A stretch of DNA of 64,000 bases, taken from the NCBI RefSeq assembly GCF_001640805.2, contig NC_066850.1, positions 13,103,373-13,167,372 on the forward strand, in the 5' to 3' direction. The stretch comes from Lates calcarifer. Its lineage: Eukaryota; Chordata; Actinopteri; Centropomidae. The notes under the pieces were generated by a model that was not told where the DNA came from, ran no database searches, and saw nothing but the letters and a program-made list of their open reading frames with translations. Position numbers and translations under genes: made by a program. Positions 23,174 through 36,269 of the stretch are shown here, one piece after another. Within the stretch, counting starts at the first letter, position 1. Every line of letters begins with the position of its first letter.

Positions 23174-25661
23174 ACTGTGTCAATAGTAAGTGATTTGATT
23201 TAACCTCAACTGCCTGTAGAGCAATGGTCAACCTCCTGACACATCTGGATCTGGAGTTATCAGAGACTCAAGCTGAGTAAACATTAGCAGCAGCTCAGCT
23301 CTACCAAACTACATCAGAAACACTGATTTATAACATTCAGTTTCTTTATGTAGTGTTTAATGGCTATAATGACCAAATCTCTTTGTTTTGGAGAAGAGGA
23401 AACGTTAATTAATAATTTGGCTCCCAGTAAAAACCTCCTGAACGATGAACACTGAGGGAATCCTCACCAGGAGAACCTCACTGCAATGACGGCAGTAGTG
23501 AAGACAACAACTCCCGTGATCTCCCCTGCTTTAACTGTGGCTTCTTTTGCTCAGTGAGAAAAAGGTTTTTGAGGAGAACCATGGCAACACTTCTGAACGT
23601 AAATTTTGGTACTTGTACGAAAACTCAAACAGATGTCAGAAATTTATCTCGGAGCTGTTAGAAGTGACAGGTGCACAGAAGTGTTGCCTCAGCTCGTATG
23701 TTTCATGTCTTTCTTTTAAGCAGATGTCAATCATCAACACATCAGACCAAGACTGTGACAGGCTGAGATGAACAGAACAAGAGAAGAACTGAGAAAGAGA
23801 ACTTCTTTGATTCTGTCATTTTTACTTCCTTCCTCTCAGCCCACACCTCGCTAATTGCTAAAACACACTGCTCCAACTGTATTTTAACAGATTAAAGTGA
23901 ATATTTTTAGCAGAACCTTCCTAACTAACCGCCAACATCTCCTCCTGAAAAACACAAAATGTATTTCTCCTGCTACACATGTGAAAGTGTGTGTGTGTCA
24001 GTGTGTGTTTGATGATATTTCTGCTTGTTGCATCATTCCTCTACCACAGGAAGGTCTGATGGACACTTGAATCCATGAAAGGACCTGTCTGTCTGCATCT
24101 GTACGCCTGTCTGTCAGTCATCGCCGGGATGTGACGGCTCAGGGTTCCTCTATCTCCGCAACAAAAACACACTCAGGGATATTTTCTTGTCCCTCAGCGT
24201 TGTCATTGTCAGGTTTAAGAAGTAGCTTGAGACACATTTCCAGCACTGACCTTTTCGCACATGAAAGAGCCATACTGTTGTGTTCAGTGTCATTTTTTAC
24301 CCATTTGAGGACAAATTTAAAGCTATGCCAGGTCCATTTTACAACATGCTGCAGCTGAAAACCTGTGAATACAAGGTTCAAACCATCCTATAGGAATTAT
24401 TTTTCTTTGGTGCAGTTACAGAGACGTGTGCTTTACAAGTTCAAAGGAATATTTCAATCACTGTAGAGAAGAAGTAAGACAGGTCACGTAAGGAAAAGTA
24501 ACCTCTAAAGAGCAGAGGAAACTGCAGAGACCTGCCTCTGAAAAATGTGGATGACTCATAAAAAAGTTTTATTCTTTGTAAATCTGTAGAAAAAATAGGT
24601 TAAATTTGAAGGGAAAGTTGAGGGCTTAGGAGGTTAATATTTGTGAGGTTGTTTATAAAAGATGTGAGTCCTTGTACAGTCTGATCTGCAGTGTTTCATT
24701 GCTTCGGTTACTGTTTTGTTGCTGCTTTGCTCTGTTTTGTGCTTTTTGTTTAAATAAAAAAACAAGAGGAAACGTGTCTCACCTCCTGCCGGAGCGAAGC
24801 TGCTGCAGATCAGCACGGAGTCTCCACATCCTCTGATTTCCAGTTTTTCTCATCTCTCCTCTGCATTTCATCTGATTACAGCACCAGTTCGAGTGCAACA
24901 AGAGCTGCTTCATCATCACATCACTGCTGCAGTAAAACTCTTTTCATTACAGGTGCATTACTGACAGATTGCACTTTAGTTCAAGGATCACTGTCTCTCC
25001 CTCCTCTCCCTCAGGCTTTCATGTGCCTCTCAGGAACTTTGTGAGGTTTTATTCAGAAGTAAACACAGGCTGAGATGGCTCAGACACAACAGTAGAATTT
25101 TATTCCACCATTCATTTATGGTTGAGATACTTCATTCTGGACCAAATTGTGGAATGACACACCTTTATGACCATCTATAAATGTTAGTTTTTAATTTTCA
25201 AAAATAAAGTTAAAATTACCAAAAGAATGTGAGGAAATAACAGTTGCAGAGATATCTGCTGAGGTTAGTATGCTAACACCAGCTAGCCCCCAGCTTGTCC
25301 TGTCTCGTGATACCACTTTAGACCTCAACAGGCGATAGCGAGTCACTATATCACCACAATGACGGTAAATAAAGATGGATGATGACTTCCTCCCACTGTG
25401 CGAAAATGAAACCAAAGAATCCCAGATGCGAGCACTGCTACCTTTGTGCTGGTGACATCATTTGAAGCTGGAGTCTCAGCAGGTGGAGCGGAGGTATTGA
25501 AGTCCCGCCCATACACCTGCCTGACCAATCACAAGTCAACCACAGCTGTCAGTTATGATATTTCACCTGCTTTTATAGCATGAAAGAACACATTAAAACC
25601 AAACTTACCAGACAAATGAACACTTCAACATACATCAGCATGAGTAGAACTACCAAAATAT
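23174..25661. other. Unassigned non-coding stretch
   Basis: A short TG run near 23990-24008. The segment 25255-25560 has features of a dispersed repeat (TTAGTATGCTAACACCAGCT) but was not matched to another copy here. Confidence 0.4.
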
Positions 25662-25985
25662 AGTGGTGCAGGGATGACAGATTTTTGTAGACTAGCCCCA
25701 AATTTAGCATCACCCACCTTTGACAAAAAGCCAACAGGATTTTCTCCTTGTTTTTTGAATTATTTTGAAAAATAAGCTCAGTGACATTCTGATCCTTACA
25801 AGTTTACAATTAAAAATACAAGTAAAAAGCTAATGTTAGTCTATAAACCAACTACACCACGGTCACATGACGTCACGTCTCGACCACTAAGCTTCCAACT
25901 GTTGTAGAATAAATCATGAAAATGTCTTGAACTTGTGTAAAACTGAGTGCTAAAATGATAATTCACATCTAGGTTTTAGGACTCG
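25662..25985 (+). repeat. Family B dispersed repeat, copy B2
   Basis: Starts GTGGTGCAGGGATGACAG and includes AAAAGCTAATGTTAGTCTAT, AACCAACTACACCACGGTCA, a TGACGTCA octamer (25868-25875) and GAAAATGTCTTGAACTTGTG, in the same order as copy B4. It has an internal deletion relative to B4 between the CRE and the distal part. Confidence 0.8.
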
Positions 25986-26044
25986 TTCCTGCACCACTTC
26001 ACAGAAAATCTATCAGGACAAATTTTAGACATGTCCCATCCACT

Positions 26045-26345
26045 AACATGGAGGGGGCAGCCAGCCACCAGATGTGTGTGTGTGGACCAGATATTTTGGC
26101 TTCACTTTTCAGGGTGCTGTCATGTCATCCATCTTTTATACAATCACTGGTGCAACATAAGAGGATGGAGACGCTCAGAAGATGTATTCTAACCTCTTGT
26201 ATTGTAAACACAACATTAGCTGAAGCTCTTGACAGCGACCGGCACCACCACCTGCTCCCGGCAAAAAACCAAAGAAAAGAAGTGATGGAAATAGAAGCAC
26301 TGGTGTTGTAAAAGCCTCCTTGTCTCTTTCCCAGAAGGGCTTCAC
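26045..26345. repeat. Possible family C-related repeat, copy C3
   Basis: AGCTGAAGCTCTTGACAGC, then ACCACCACCTG, and GATGGAAATAGAAGC resemble parts of copy C1. The match is partial and the order is not fully conserved. Confidence 0.35.
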
Positions 26346-28020
26346 TGTAAAACATCTGCAGCAAGTGTTAGCAGAGTGAATCATGTTATTCATAATATTT
26401 GAGAACTTGTTGACTTGTAGCAGAATAAATGTGCATATTTATGTGCAAATTGTGATGGATTTGCATCTAAATTCGGCACTACTACTTTCAACCACATGAC
26501 GAAAACCCCTGCTGTTCATTTGTAATCTCAACACTTGCTATTTTTTCTCTCTCCTTCACACATCACTCCAAGTTTCTTAATAAATTGACACAATATTTAT
26601 AACTGCAGAGAGTCGCTTCATTAGATCTGAGAGCTGTCACCAGAGCCTCACCTACACCTCCAACACACACACAAATACACAGAGTTTAAATGTGAATGCA
26701 GATAGGGCGGAGGCCTGTCACTGATAACAATGAGACAAACAAGATAGATTGAAAACCTGAAGACTGAGTTGCCTGAAGGAGAGAGAGAGAGAGAGAGAGA
26801 GAGACTAACAGAGCGTACTGCGGTGAAATCACAGGCTGTAAACACATAATTTGTCATGTGAATGACAGACTGTCTCCATTCGTCACATCTTTCTCCTCTG
26901 TGCTCTTTTCTTCTTCCTCTCCTCCTCCTCTTCGTCTTCATTTTATCTTTGTTGTTGTTGTTGTTGTTGTTGTTGTGTGTGTGTGTGTGTGTGTGTGTGG
27001 GATGTCTGACAGATTGGTGTCAGTTCTGCTCTGTTGAGACAGACTCCCTCTTTCTCTTTCCCCTCTCAACTCACCCTCTGTCGTTCTGTCATGTTAATTC
27101 CTACAATACAAATTGTAATCTTAAAGGCACACTCTCTGATTTTGTTTTCTTGCCCAACAGCAACCCTGAGAACCACCCCAAAATTTCCTGTTGTTGTTGT
27201 TGTTGTTTGAGGCTGCAAAGTCAGTGAATGAAAAAGCCTCTGGTTTCTTTAAATTTCTCAGGAGGAATCAATCTGTAAAAGCTTGAAAGAAGTAAATTAT
27301 AGCTCCACTTTGTCCATGATGACTGCTTGTCAAGATGGAGGAGATACAATGGCGTAGGAGCCATTTTGTGGTGTGTGTGCGTGTGCTGTTAGGATACAAA
27401 TATCTAAAATGCGGCAAGAAGAGTATGTATCCAGATGTGAGGATATAAAGAGCTGGAGAAACTCTACATATTCAGGCATGACTCAGTGACTGTGCAGTGG
27501 TAGTGTTTTCTTTTTATTGTGTCTCTTTTCTGCAGGCACACACAGATTTGAAACGTTACCTGTTGTTCAGAGTTTAAGGTTGTTTTTCAGAGGTTAAGCC
27601 TGTAAATAAATTCCACTCCACCTACCCATCTCATCAAAACAAGGAAATGAAATGAAGCATCTTTTTCATTAAAAATTTCTACAATATCTGCAACAGCAGC
27701 TCTGTCATTTTCTCAGATGGACCTACACACCTGTTCTCTGTTACCTATCATTCAGATCTGCTCTTCCTACCTACATACCTGTTCACATTTCCCCCATCAG
27801 CTCCTCTGCTCAGATATACAATATTATATCAACTATAATTTAATGCAGTTTATTTGTCCAGGTTTTGATGTATAAAGGAATTTTATACAGGACTGAACAA
27901 AATTGGTTGTGTCACACACATAAGGAGAAACTTCACAACTGCCCCTCTAAAACATGCATGAACTACAGGATCTGAAAATAACGGTGCATCACACACTGCA
28001 GGATATTGTTAAGATTATTG
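26346..28020. other. Unassigned non-coding stretch with simple repeats
   Basis: A (GA)n run at about 26779-26804, (TTG)n running into (TG)n at about 26949-26999, and a second (TTG)n at about 27190-27209. No exon recognised. Confidence 0.45.
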
Positions 28021-28148
28021 ATAGCACTCACCTGGTAGAGCACTGGGTCCTTATTGTAGGGGCTGGGGTTTCAATCTCGCCCCGGCCCTTTGCTGAATGC
28101 TCCCTTGCTTTTCCTGTCACTCTCTGACCATTGAAAAATAAATGAATA
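28021..28148 (+). mobile_element. tRNA-derived SINE (AFC-like)
   Basis: CACCTGGTAGAGCACTGGGT fits a Pol III A box, and GGGTTTCAATCTCGCCC, about 30 bases later, fits a B box. GGCCCTTTGCTG and TTTCCTGTCACTCTCTGACC then follow the body of the AFC-type SINE known from percomorph fish. It ends in an A-rich AATAAATGAA tail. Head-to-tail orientation is plus strand. Confidence 0.7.
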
Positions 28149-30224
28149 TCAAACATGTCTAATAAGTCTGTGAGCAGTACAGGAGGTTTTAAGGCTGGAT
28201 CTGTAAACTGCACAGGACTTAAAGTGATGTTAGCTCATCTGTCCAGTAGGAGGAGAGCCAACTCAGGTCCCTCCATGAATCAAATGCTGATGTTGACCCT
28301 AGTTTTCCCCCAACGTTGCTTCTATTCATATTTTGGCCATTGGCTTCATGAGATAAAGTTTTCTGTTTTTCTTTTTGGTGTGGAGTGTGTGTTGGAGTAT
28401 TTCTTGTGCTGGGGACCAGTTGTTTCGTAACATTGGCAGACTCCATCTCAAAGTTAACGAGAGTACACTGCCAGTGCGGTGGCGGCAAGAGAGAGTTTTA
28501 TTATGACAAGGCACTCGAGAGTGAGCATCCTGAAAACTTGAGTTTTTTACGTAGAAATCAGTGTACAGGGTGCTATAGGCAGCGGAGAGAATGGCTAATT
28601 TTTTATGTCACGTTATCATCTTTTCACACATTGGCAACAAAAATGCAATTATTACATCTAAATTCTTCCGTACAGTTCCTCTTACATATACCAACCAAAA
28701 CAAACTGTTCCTCTTTTTGTTTGTGGACTTTAAATAATTGATCAGTGTTGATCATTTTAAAGTTCAGGACATGTAGTTTAAGAGGATTAATCTTCACAGT
28801 TGTTAACAGGATTTAACTTTCCACACATCAACAGGATTAATTTATAGTATCATAATGAAGTGTTAGCGTAGCTCGCAGCAGGATTTAGTTAGACCAGAAC
28901 CAGTCCCTGACGTGGATCAACTCTCCCATCATGCAACTCAGTGTAAAGGTCAACATAAAGGTCTGCCAGCTTTTCACCCACTCACACACACGCATCCATC
29001 GATTTATAATCCATCACACAGATCAATAGACACAGTATTGACACACAGCACTGCAGCGTGAACACACACATTAAACAGTGTGATAGAAATAATCCTGCAG
29101 TGATTCATGTGTTTTATCGTGTCTTGGTGATTAATCTGTCATCGTCATTGATGAAACATTTGTCTCAGCTGTCGCCTTTAATTTGCAGATCATTCACACA
29201 AACCTGTCAGAGGTGTGTGTTTTTAAATGTGTCACATTAACGGGATCAATTCAAATATTCACACAACTGCAGACTGTGACCTCAGGGTTTCATCAGGAGA
29301 GAGACAGAGAAGAGAGAGACACAGACATAAAAACAGAAACAGGAATTTTAGATCATAAGACAAAAGCTCTCGTTCCTGTGTTTTCCTTATGAAGTATTGT
29401 GTATTTTGTTCTTCTGTTTTACTGTCCAAAAACTATTAAAATTTATCAGTGGGTGACATGTTCCTTCATCACCTTTAGTTTGTATAGACTCAGTGGATTA
29501 GAGTGGAAAAATAGTCCCCAACATAAAAAGTGCTATCCCATCTTTTTGGTTAGTTTATAATAATCAAACTACATATTTGTGAGGTGTTTTAGTCCCAGCA
29601 AGTACCCACCAGGATACAAGTACAAGTACCCCTGGGGATTGGGGACATCTGAAAGTCATCAGATTGTTGATCAATGTGTGTCCTGTAGGATACAATTAAG
29701 TGATGACATTTTATATCCAAAAGGTCAAAGGTCAACTTTTTCTGCAAAAACACTCTTATCTGTTGGGAGAATGTGACCATACTTCCTTAAATTTGACTGG
29801 TTGGAGCTGCTATAGAAAACTGAGCCCAACTCTTCCTGTTGATTTGCATTTTCTGTGGAGTGTGTGTTGTTGTGTTCAGCCATGACCAGAAACATTTATT
29901 ACTTTGTCTTACTGTTGTTGATCATGGTGCACTTGTTGTTGTTGCCTCTTGTTTTGTAGCATTTTGCATTTGAAGCTAATTTTTTCTTTTCCTTGTGAGT
30001 GAAAGAGCGAAAGGAGACCCAGATGCTGAGGTCCCCTCTCCCCTCTTCCTCCTCCTCCTCCACCTCCCCTCTGCACAGCTCCACCCGCCTCCCGATGCCC
30101 TGAAGGCAGCAGCAGAAGGACAACCCCAACGCACCATCTGAGCACAGAGCAGCCAGGGGGCGCTTCATTTACGCTACAGAGCCTCCCCGTTTAACCCAGC
30201 ACAATACCCTGCAGCGCGCGCACA

Positions 30225-30271
<47 letters not shown>

Positions 30272-30619
30272 TTATCGTGCTTGCGAGGACTCTGCATTGA
30301 CAACCACTTGTTTCCTGGAGGCTCAGTTTGACCTCAGCTACATAAATAGCCAACTTCCTGTTTTATCTCATGACAATCCCTTGTCTCAGTCCAGTTTCAG
30401 GCATCAAGAAATATTGGACCTGGGTCAACCTTTCCTGTCTCAAATCTCTTCAAAGTTCACGACTCAGATTCTGACTGATCTCCAAACATCACAGGACTCC
30501 GGCTCTTCTTGTTATTTTAATCTAGTTTCTGAAGAAAACAAGGGAGAGAGAGAATCCACAGAGGTCCACAGATGGACTTCTGGGACTTAAAATCTAAGCT
30601 GTAACAGTAAAAACTGTTT
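28149..30619. other. Unassigned non-coding stretch
   Basis: A relatively GC-rich patch at about 30020-30220, followed by a CA array (about 30227-30268), is the only locally unusual composition. It could be regulatory, but no exon or core promoter could be assigned. Confidence 0.4.
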
Positions 30620-31112
30620 TCCTGTGTCTTAAAAAAGGCGGTTGCTAACGAGTGTCTAAATGAGACTACAGAGGTTGTCGGGGACGTTAACATGAAGACT
30701 GATCTACTCAGCAGTCCACCTTTACAGCCTCACTGTGTTTCTACTCACTCTTTCAAACTATCACTAACTTTCTAAGAAGAAAGGCTTTTGTAGAAGAGGT
30801 CAGAACTAAATGAAATGACAAGGTGGAAGCTTAGTGGTGGAGATGCTGACGTCATGTGACCGTGGTGTAGTTGGTTTATAGACTAACATTAGCTTTTTAC
30901 TAATGGAGATTGTATTTAGGCTTCAAACATCAGAACAGTGGTGTTCATCTGTGAAGATTATCTGATGAGCTAAACATGTAAGAATCAGAAACTTTTGTTG
31001 GTCACGGTTTATTTTCTCTAATAATCAAAAACCCAATGAAAAAATCCCACTAGCTTTGATGCTAACCTCTGGGTTGGCCTACAAAAATATGTTATCCCTG
31101 CACAACTCTATA
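30620..31112 (-). repeat. Family B dispersed repeat, copy B3 (inverted)
   Basis: On the minus strand this copy runs from GTGCAGGGATAACATATTTT (near 31100) to the CCGCCTTTTTTAAGACACA region (near 30630). It includes the TGACGTCA octamer (30847-30854). Its 30640-30940 part is nearly identical to the reverse complement of 37440-37690. Confidence 0.85.
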
Positions 31113-31579
31113 GTAGGCTCTATGATAACTTTATGGAAGTGCAATATTAAATCTCTGGGGTTCCCCTTGAAGAGTGGGACATGCTCCTCACCTCATTCTA
31201 GCATCAAGCCAGAGTGGGTTTACTGCTGCCCCCAGTGGCCAGTGGAGGGAAAACACCCACTGTAATTGACTGCCATTGGAACTGCTGATTACTGAGAACA
31301 GCATCATGTATCACCCAAAGAAATACTTGGAAAAGCTGCACAAACTTCCCCACCGTCACTAAAAATCAGCACAAGGCCACTCAGCTAAAAGAATGGTTAT
31401 TGATGAGATGCGAGTGATAACCTGTGAATAAATATGGGTCTGACACCAGAGCTGGATAGTATATTAGTGTGTCCATATTAACACTGCCTCTTCTCCCTGA
31501 TCTAAGTGGCAAACAGCTGTGAAAAAGTAATTAAAAGGAGTTGAAGGAGTTTGCTGCTCTGAGACAAATGCCTGCCGGA
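31113..31579. other. Unassigned non-coding stretch
   Basis: The block 31370-31470 (CCACTCAGCTAAAAGAATGG, ATTGATGAGATGCGAGTGAT) has the look of conserved non-coding sequence. No exon recognised. Confidence 0.3.
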
Positions 31580-32098
31580 GGGAGGAAAACACTCTTCATC
31601 ACTGTCAGGAGAGGAGGAGGAGGAGGAGGAGATGAAGGAGTCATACTGGGTTTATCAGGGGAGAAGACAAGGTGAAAAAGAAAAGTTTATTTTACAGAAG
31701 CGATTAAACGGAGAAGGTTTTTATTACTGTGTGAAGGAAGTGGAGAAATACAACTTTTATCACTGCAGAGGGAGGATCAGGAGAAAAGAGGAGGAGATGG
31801 AGGAGAACAACAGGTTTTTATTATCACATCGAGAAGAGGATGGGAAGAGATAGCAGAGAAAAATGAAAGAGGGGAGAGAAACCAGTAATTAAATGATGAA
31901 AAAAGACTGAAAACACTTAATGTGGTGAGAGAAGAGGAGGAGGATGAGAGGAGAATAAAAGAAGAATAAAAATGGGACTTAGAGGAAAGAGAGGAAGACA
32001 GAGAGAACAACGGAGGAGTGAAGGTGGAAGATAGAAGAGAAGAAAGCGAGGCAAAGCAGAGGCAGAAAAGAAAAATGAAAAAATTGAAAAAAAAAAAG
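31580..32098 (+). repeat. Purine-rich (GA/A-rich) tract
   Basis: About 500 bases dominated by A and G on the plus strand, including (GGA)n near 31610-31632 and a terminal poly-A-like run. ORFs here are compositional (Glu/Lys/Arg on plus, Ser/Phe/Leu on minus). Confidence 0.8.
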
Positions 32099-32500
32099 GT
32101 GTCTACTTTGTTTCCTCAGATGGCTGTCCATCGATCACCTGATCAATTGTTGTGATTGGAGGCCTCGACATCACCGAGCCCGCTCAATGGCTAGCTGTCC
32201 TCCACTCCGGGGCCGGGTGACCTCATTGGTCGACCAATCGATTGGCTTTCTGCGGGTGGGGGGGCTTGTCTGTGGATCAGCTGACGACTGGATTGGGGAT
32301 TGATTGGTCAGACTGATTGATCGGCTTCATCAGGGTGATAAGATCAATGGACACGATGCGGAGTGAAGGATCAGAGACAAACACAGGGTTTAATTTGTCA
32401 GCGTAACGACTCTGCATCACTAGAACTGAATAGACGACAGCTCCATTTTATTTAAAGACTCACATCTAAATAAAATATATTTGTGATTTAATACAGTTAC
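32099..32500. other. Unassigned GC-richer non-coding stretch
   Basis: 32150-32350 is richer in GC than its surroundings and repeats GATTGG/GATTGATTGG-type motifs (CCAAT-box-like in reverse: about six ATTGG occurrences). No exon recognised. Confidence 0.35.
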
Positions 32501-32582
32501 ATTTACAGAGACATTCCCATGAGCCTCAGCTGCACTTTGTTGGTGCTAATTAGCAGATGTTAGCATACTGATGTTTTCAGTT
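32501..32582 (+). repeat. Family E fragment, copy E2
   Basis: CATTCCCATGAGCCTCAGCT, GGTGCTAATTAGCAGATG and TTAGCATACTGATGTT match the portion of this teleost repeat that in copy E3 reads on the opposite strand. Confidence 0.55.
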
Positions 32583-32779
32583 GGAGAACGTTCCCTCTTT
32601 TATTATGTATGAACTGGGAATGACAGTACTTCATGGAACAACACACAGACAAAATGTGCAGACAGTGAAACAGGTGAAATGTAAAGCAATTGTCACACTG
32701 GAATACCAGCCACTTAACTCACTTCAGCTGTACCAACTTTGGTGACTTTGGTTTCTTGGTTTTAGTTGTAAATTATCAT

Positions 32780-32960
32780 TTCTCTTCAAGGTATCAAGGA
32801 GCTTTATTGTCATTCCAACACATGTGAACATGAGGTGAACGAAATAGGTCTGGTCTCGGTGCAAGCCAATTACAGAATAATAAAAGTATAAAAATACAGT
32901 AAGAATAACTAATAAATAACTAAGTATAATATAAGCTAAGAAGTAATATAAATATAGAGA
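32780..32960 (-). mobile_element. Retroelement 3' tail remnant
   Basis: AGGAGCTTTATTGTCATTCC and AACGAAATAGGTCTGG read on the minus strand as a LINE-like 3'UTR ending in CAATAAAGCTCCTTGATACC. This tail style is common in teleost genomes. No coding part remains. Confidence 0.5.
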
Positions 32961-33049
32961 ATTTACAGTATAAGTTAAGATGAAAAAAGATGAATGGAAG
33001 TATTGTTGTTGCCTTATGATGTTTTGAAAATCCACACTCCCTTGTGTTC

Positions 33050-33475
33050 TCTATGGTTTTTTGTTACCTCCTGTTTTATTTTATAATCACCTGTCCTGGT
33101 GTGTTGTTTATAAGTCCTGTCTTTGTCCCGTTTCCCTCCCGATGATTGTCCTCACCTGCGTCCTATTAGTAGTTATCCCCTGTGTATTTATAGTCCTGTC
33201 TCTCCCCTGTTTAGTTGTCGAAGTATTGTGTTATGTTCGTGTCCTGTGCTGAGCTTTTGAGTGTCTTTTGCTCCCCTGTGTTGGCTTTCCCAAAAAACAT
33301 GTAAAAACTTGTATGTTTTTTCATTTCCTTTGAACTTCATAACCTCATCCCGTGAGTCTTTTGGTTTGTTTTTTGTCTAAATAAACTCTAAATTGCCTCA
33401 GCCTGCCCACCATGTCTGCATCTGGGTCCAACTCCTGTATCCCTCAGCCCAAACCCTATCATTCAGCATTCTTAT
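33050..33475 (+). mobile_element. LTR-like retroelement remnant
   Basis: A pyrimidine-rich region with a TATA-like GTATTTATAG (about 33184) is followed some 190 bases later by AATAAACTC (about 33379) and a tail GCCTGCCCACCATGTCTGCA. The promoter-then-polyA order fits a solo LTR of a gypsy-like element or a similar retroelement end. Terminal TG/CA and a target duplication were not established. Confidence 0.35.
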
Positions 33476-34182
33476 TAGTGGTGCGAATGCAAACAGAAAA
33501 AGCCCCTGAAGGTGTGCAGCTCTCAGGGAGTCCCCCGAACTGTTTGGTCCAGATGTGTATTATCATTTAATTCAGAGCAGCACTGAGGTGCATGGGATGA
33601 TGTTTTCAGTAGATGGGGCTGCCATCTGACTGTGAAATAAGTGACATCATTGTATCTTTTTTAATAGTATATAGCTGGCCACTATAAGCTTGCAAACTTG
33701 GTTATTACTTTTGTTTTACAGTAAGTGGAGTAATTACATTACAACAGCAAAGCTGTCATTGGTGCTGAAGATGCTAAAGATGCTAATTTCGTCCATCATC
33801 CAAGATAATATCCACAGAAATAATAGAGTATACATGCTGCTGGAGTGACTGGATGTCCTGCTGCTGCTAATGCTAGCTTCAACCAAGTTGGCAGCTGGGG
33901 TGGGTTCTGCTTCAGCTGATGCAGCATTGTTGTTTTCTTCCTTGTCGTCCTCTGTATTGATAATGTTCATTTGTGTGTGGTTTTTTGTTGTACAGGACTC
34001 AGCAAAAACACTCAAGGTTTTCTAATTGAGAGGAAAAACCTTTGCTGAGGGTGTTTCTGCAGTCATGACAGTCACATCAGATTTGTATGGATCAGATTTT
34101 TTTTAAAGTTAGCGTACTGAGTTTGAATAAAAGTGGTTTGGAATTCTTGGAGCTCAATGCGAGTGGTTTATTAATAACATTC

Positions 34183-34224
<42 letters not shown>

Positions 34225-35940
34225 AGAGGATTGTCCCACCTTGTTTTCATTTGTGTCTGAATGTGTGGTGTGTATGAGTGTGTTTGTATGTACCATGTGT
34301 GTGTGAAGGTGTGTGTGTGTGTGTGCACGTGCGCACGTGTTGTGCATCTTATCAAGAGCTCATGAATTATTGAGCTCCATTTAGAACCCTTATCACTGTC
34401 CCCATGGCAACCAGCCCCATGGGGCACACACACACACATACTTCTTGTTCAGATGACCGGTGTGGGTGTTTGTTGTTGTTGTTGAACTAAAGCTCCCAGT
34501 GGTCTATGTTTGTCCTCGGTCCAAACTGGACATTACGTTGCACTCATGTTTTATTCATGTTTTCAAACTGTGTGTGTGTCTGTGTGTGTGTATGTAGCTG
34601 CTACTGCTTTGTTTCAAAGATCTGATGATGTTTCCTGTATTTGACTGAACTGTTACAAAACACCTGAGATCAGGACGACCTGCAGCTCAGGCAGAGGATC
34701 AGAGGAGCGGCTCCCTCTGGCTGCAGAGAGTGTGAAGTTCAGCTAAGATGACTGACAGGATTCTGTTGTCATTAATCAGCATGACATTTATTTTATGTTG
34801 GATGTTACTAACCCTACAAAGTCAGGTCAAGCAAACTGACTATTTATAGCAAATTGTTGTTCATTCTTGATTTTGTAAATTATAGAAATAGAACAGAATC
34901 CACCAATAAACACAAAGAGGACTCTGCTCCCTGAACACCTGTTCTTGTCCTGTGTAACAGAAGATAGGTACGATCTCCCTCTAACTCAGTGACAGTTCAG
35001 CAGCTTAAACTGCTGGAATGCTGAACTGTAGATCAGTTAAAAAGACTCTGAAGTCATTAAAAACCAGCGTTCATCTCTGATATCCAGCCAGGAAACTTTG
35101 AAAATATCAAGAATTATACACAGAGTTTGGTGTGTTTGTTACAGAAACGGTACTTCCTGCTCCAGAATGAGGAGGGTATTTACTGTCAGCTGCTGATGTG
35201 TTTGTGCATTCTGATGTTGTAACACTGTCATTCTTCATCTACTGCCACCTCCTCCTGTCATCATACACCACCTCACACACACTCATCTTCATTTTGTCAT
35301 CCTGTATCTCCCTGTCCTCTTTAATGCCTCCATTTGATCTGGTACTTTCTATTGTGCTTGGCTCAGCAACCTGCAGTACAAACAAACACACAAGTTGTTT
35401 TTGTCACTTAGGAGGATGTTGCATTGATTCAAATTATTGTAAATACATGATATATACCTCCAAGGTAAGCTTAACTCTACCAAACTCTAAACTTAGCCCA
35501 GGAAAAATTGTACCTCTCAAACAGCACTCAAAAGAAAGAATGACTCTAAAGGTCTAAAACTGGTCCTCACAACGACAGCAGTGCTACAGCACACACACAT
35601 GGTGTAATGTTAATAAGAGATGCAGTTGGGTAGTTTTATAACTCCTCTTAAAAGAGATTTACTGAGTCGGAGGGAGAATTAGAGATAGAATAACAGAGTT
35701 ATCTCCTTTATTTCCCCCTTTCTTAGACTGTGTGCTTTTCTCAGACAGAAAAATGCACTTTAAAAAGGAAGGAACAGTGAGGGGAATAAAAAGACAGCTA
35801 AGGCAGCGGAATCAATCATGTTTATTCAGTAGGTTGTATCCAATCTGAGCTCCTTAATAACCCAGCAAACCTCCAATAAGAGATGAAATAGGAACTGATA
35901 ATAAGTTAAAAACTATGAGATTACAACATTAAAGCATTTT

Positions 35941-35974
<34 letters not shown>

Positions 35975-36269
35975 GATGAAAAAAAGAACAAAAACAGACC
36001 ATTAATAAACAAAGCAGCCAATCTCAGAGGAAGGGATGTTAAAGAGAACTAAAAAGAGTTTCCATTAAATTTTTCCTGGTTTCCGCAGATCTGCACTTAA
36101 CAGCAGCCTCCTCATCATAATACGATCCAGGGTCAAAGAAAACTAAACTAACATACCAATGCTCTGCTAGCACCCTTTACAGTCCATAATCTGAAAGTGT
36201 TATCCTCTGAGGAGAATGAATGTGATCAGTACATCTCATGAAAATATGTAAGAGTCTAGCAGCTATTTC
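33476..36269. other. Unassigned non-coding stretch with simple repeats
   Basis: TG arrays at about 34183-34222 and 34302-34324, and a run of about 29 A residues at 35944-35972. The 34335-34430 block (CTTATCAAGAGCTCATGAAT, ATTGAGCTCC) has a conserved-element look. No exon recognised. Confidence 0.45.

Noticed and set aside
26862..27227. 121-codon Leu/Cys/Val-rich ORF
   Set aside because: Made by (TTG)n and (TG)n repeats; it is not a membrane protein.
28021..28148. A functional tRNA gene
   Set aside because: A and B boxes are present but the cloverleaf is not; the SINE body and tail follow.
30297..30590. 97-codon ORF as a gene
   Set aside because: No domain, no splice or promoter support, and it runs into a family B copy.
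33734..34015. 93-codon minus-strand ORF
   Set aside because: Low-complexity Ser/Ala/Glu content, no domain, and no exon borders supporting it.
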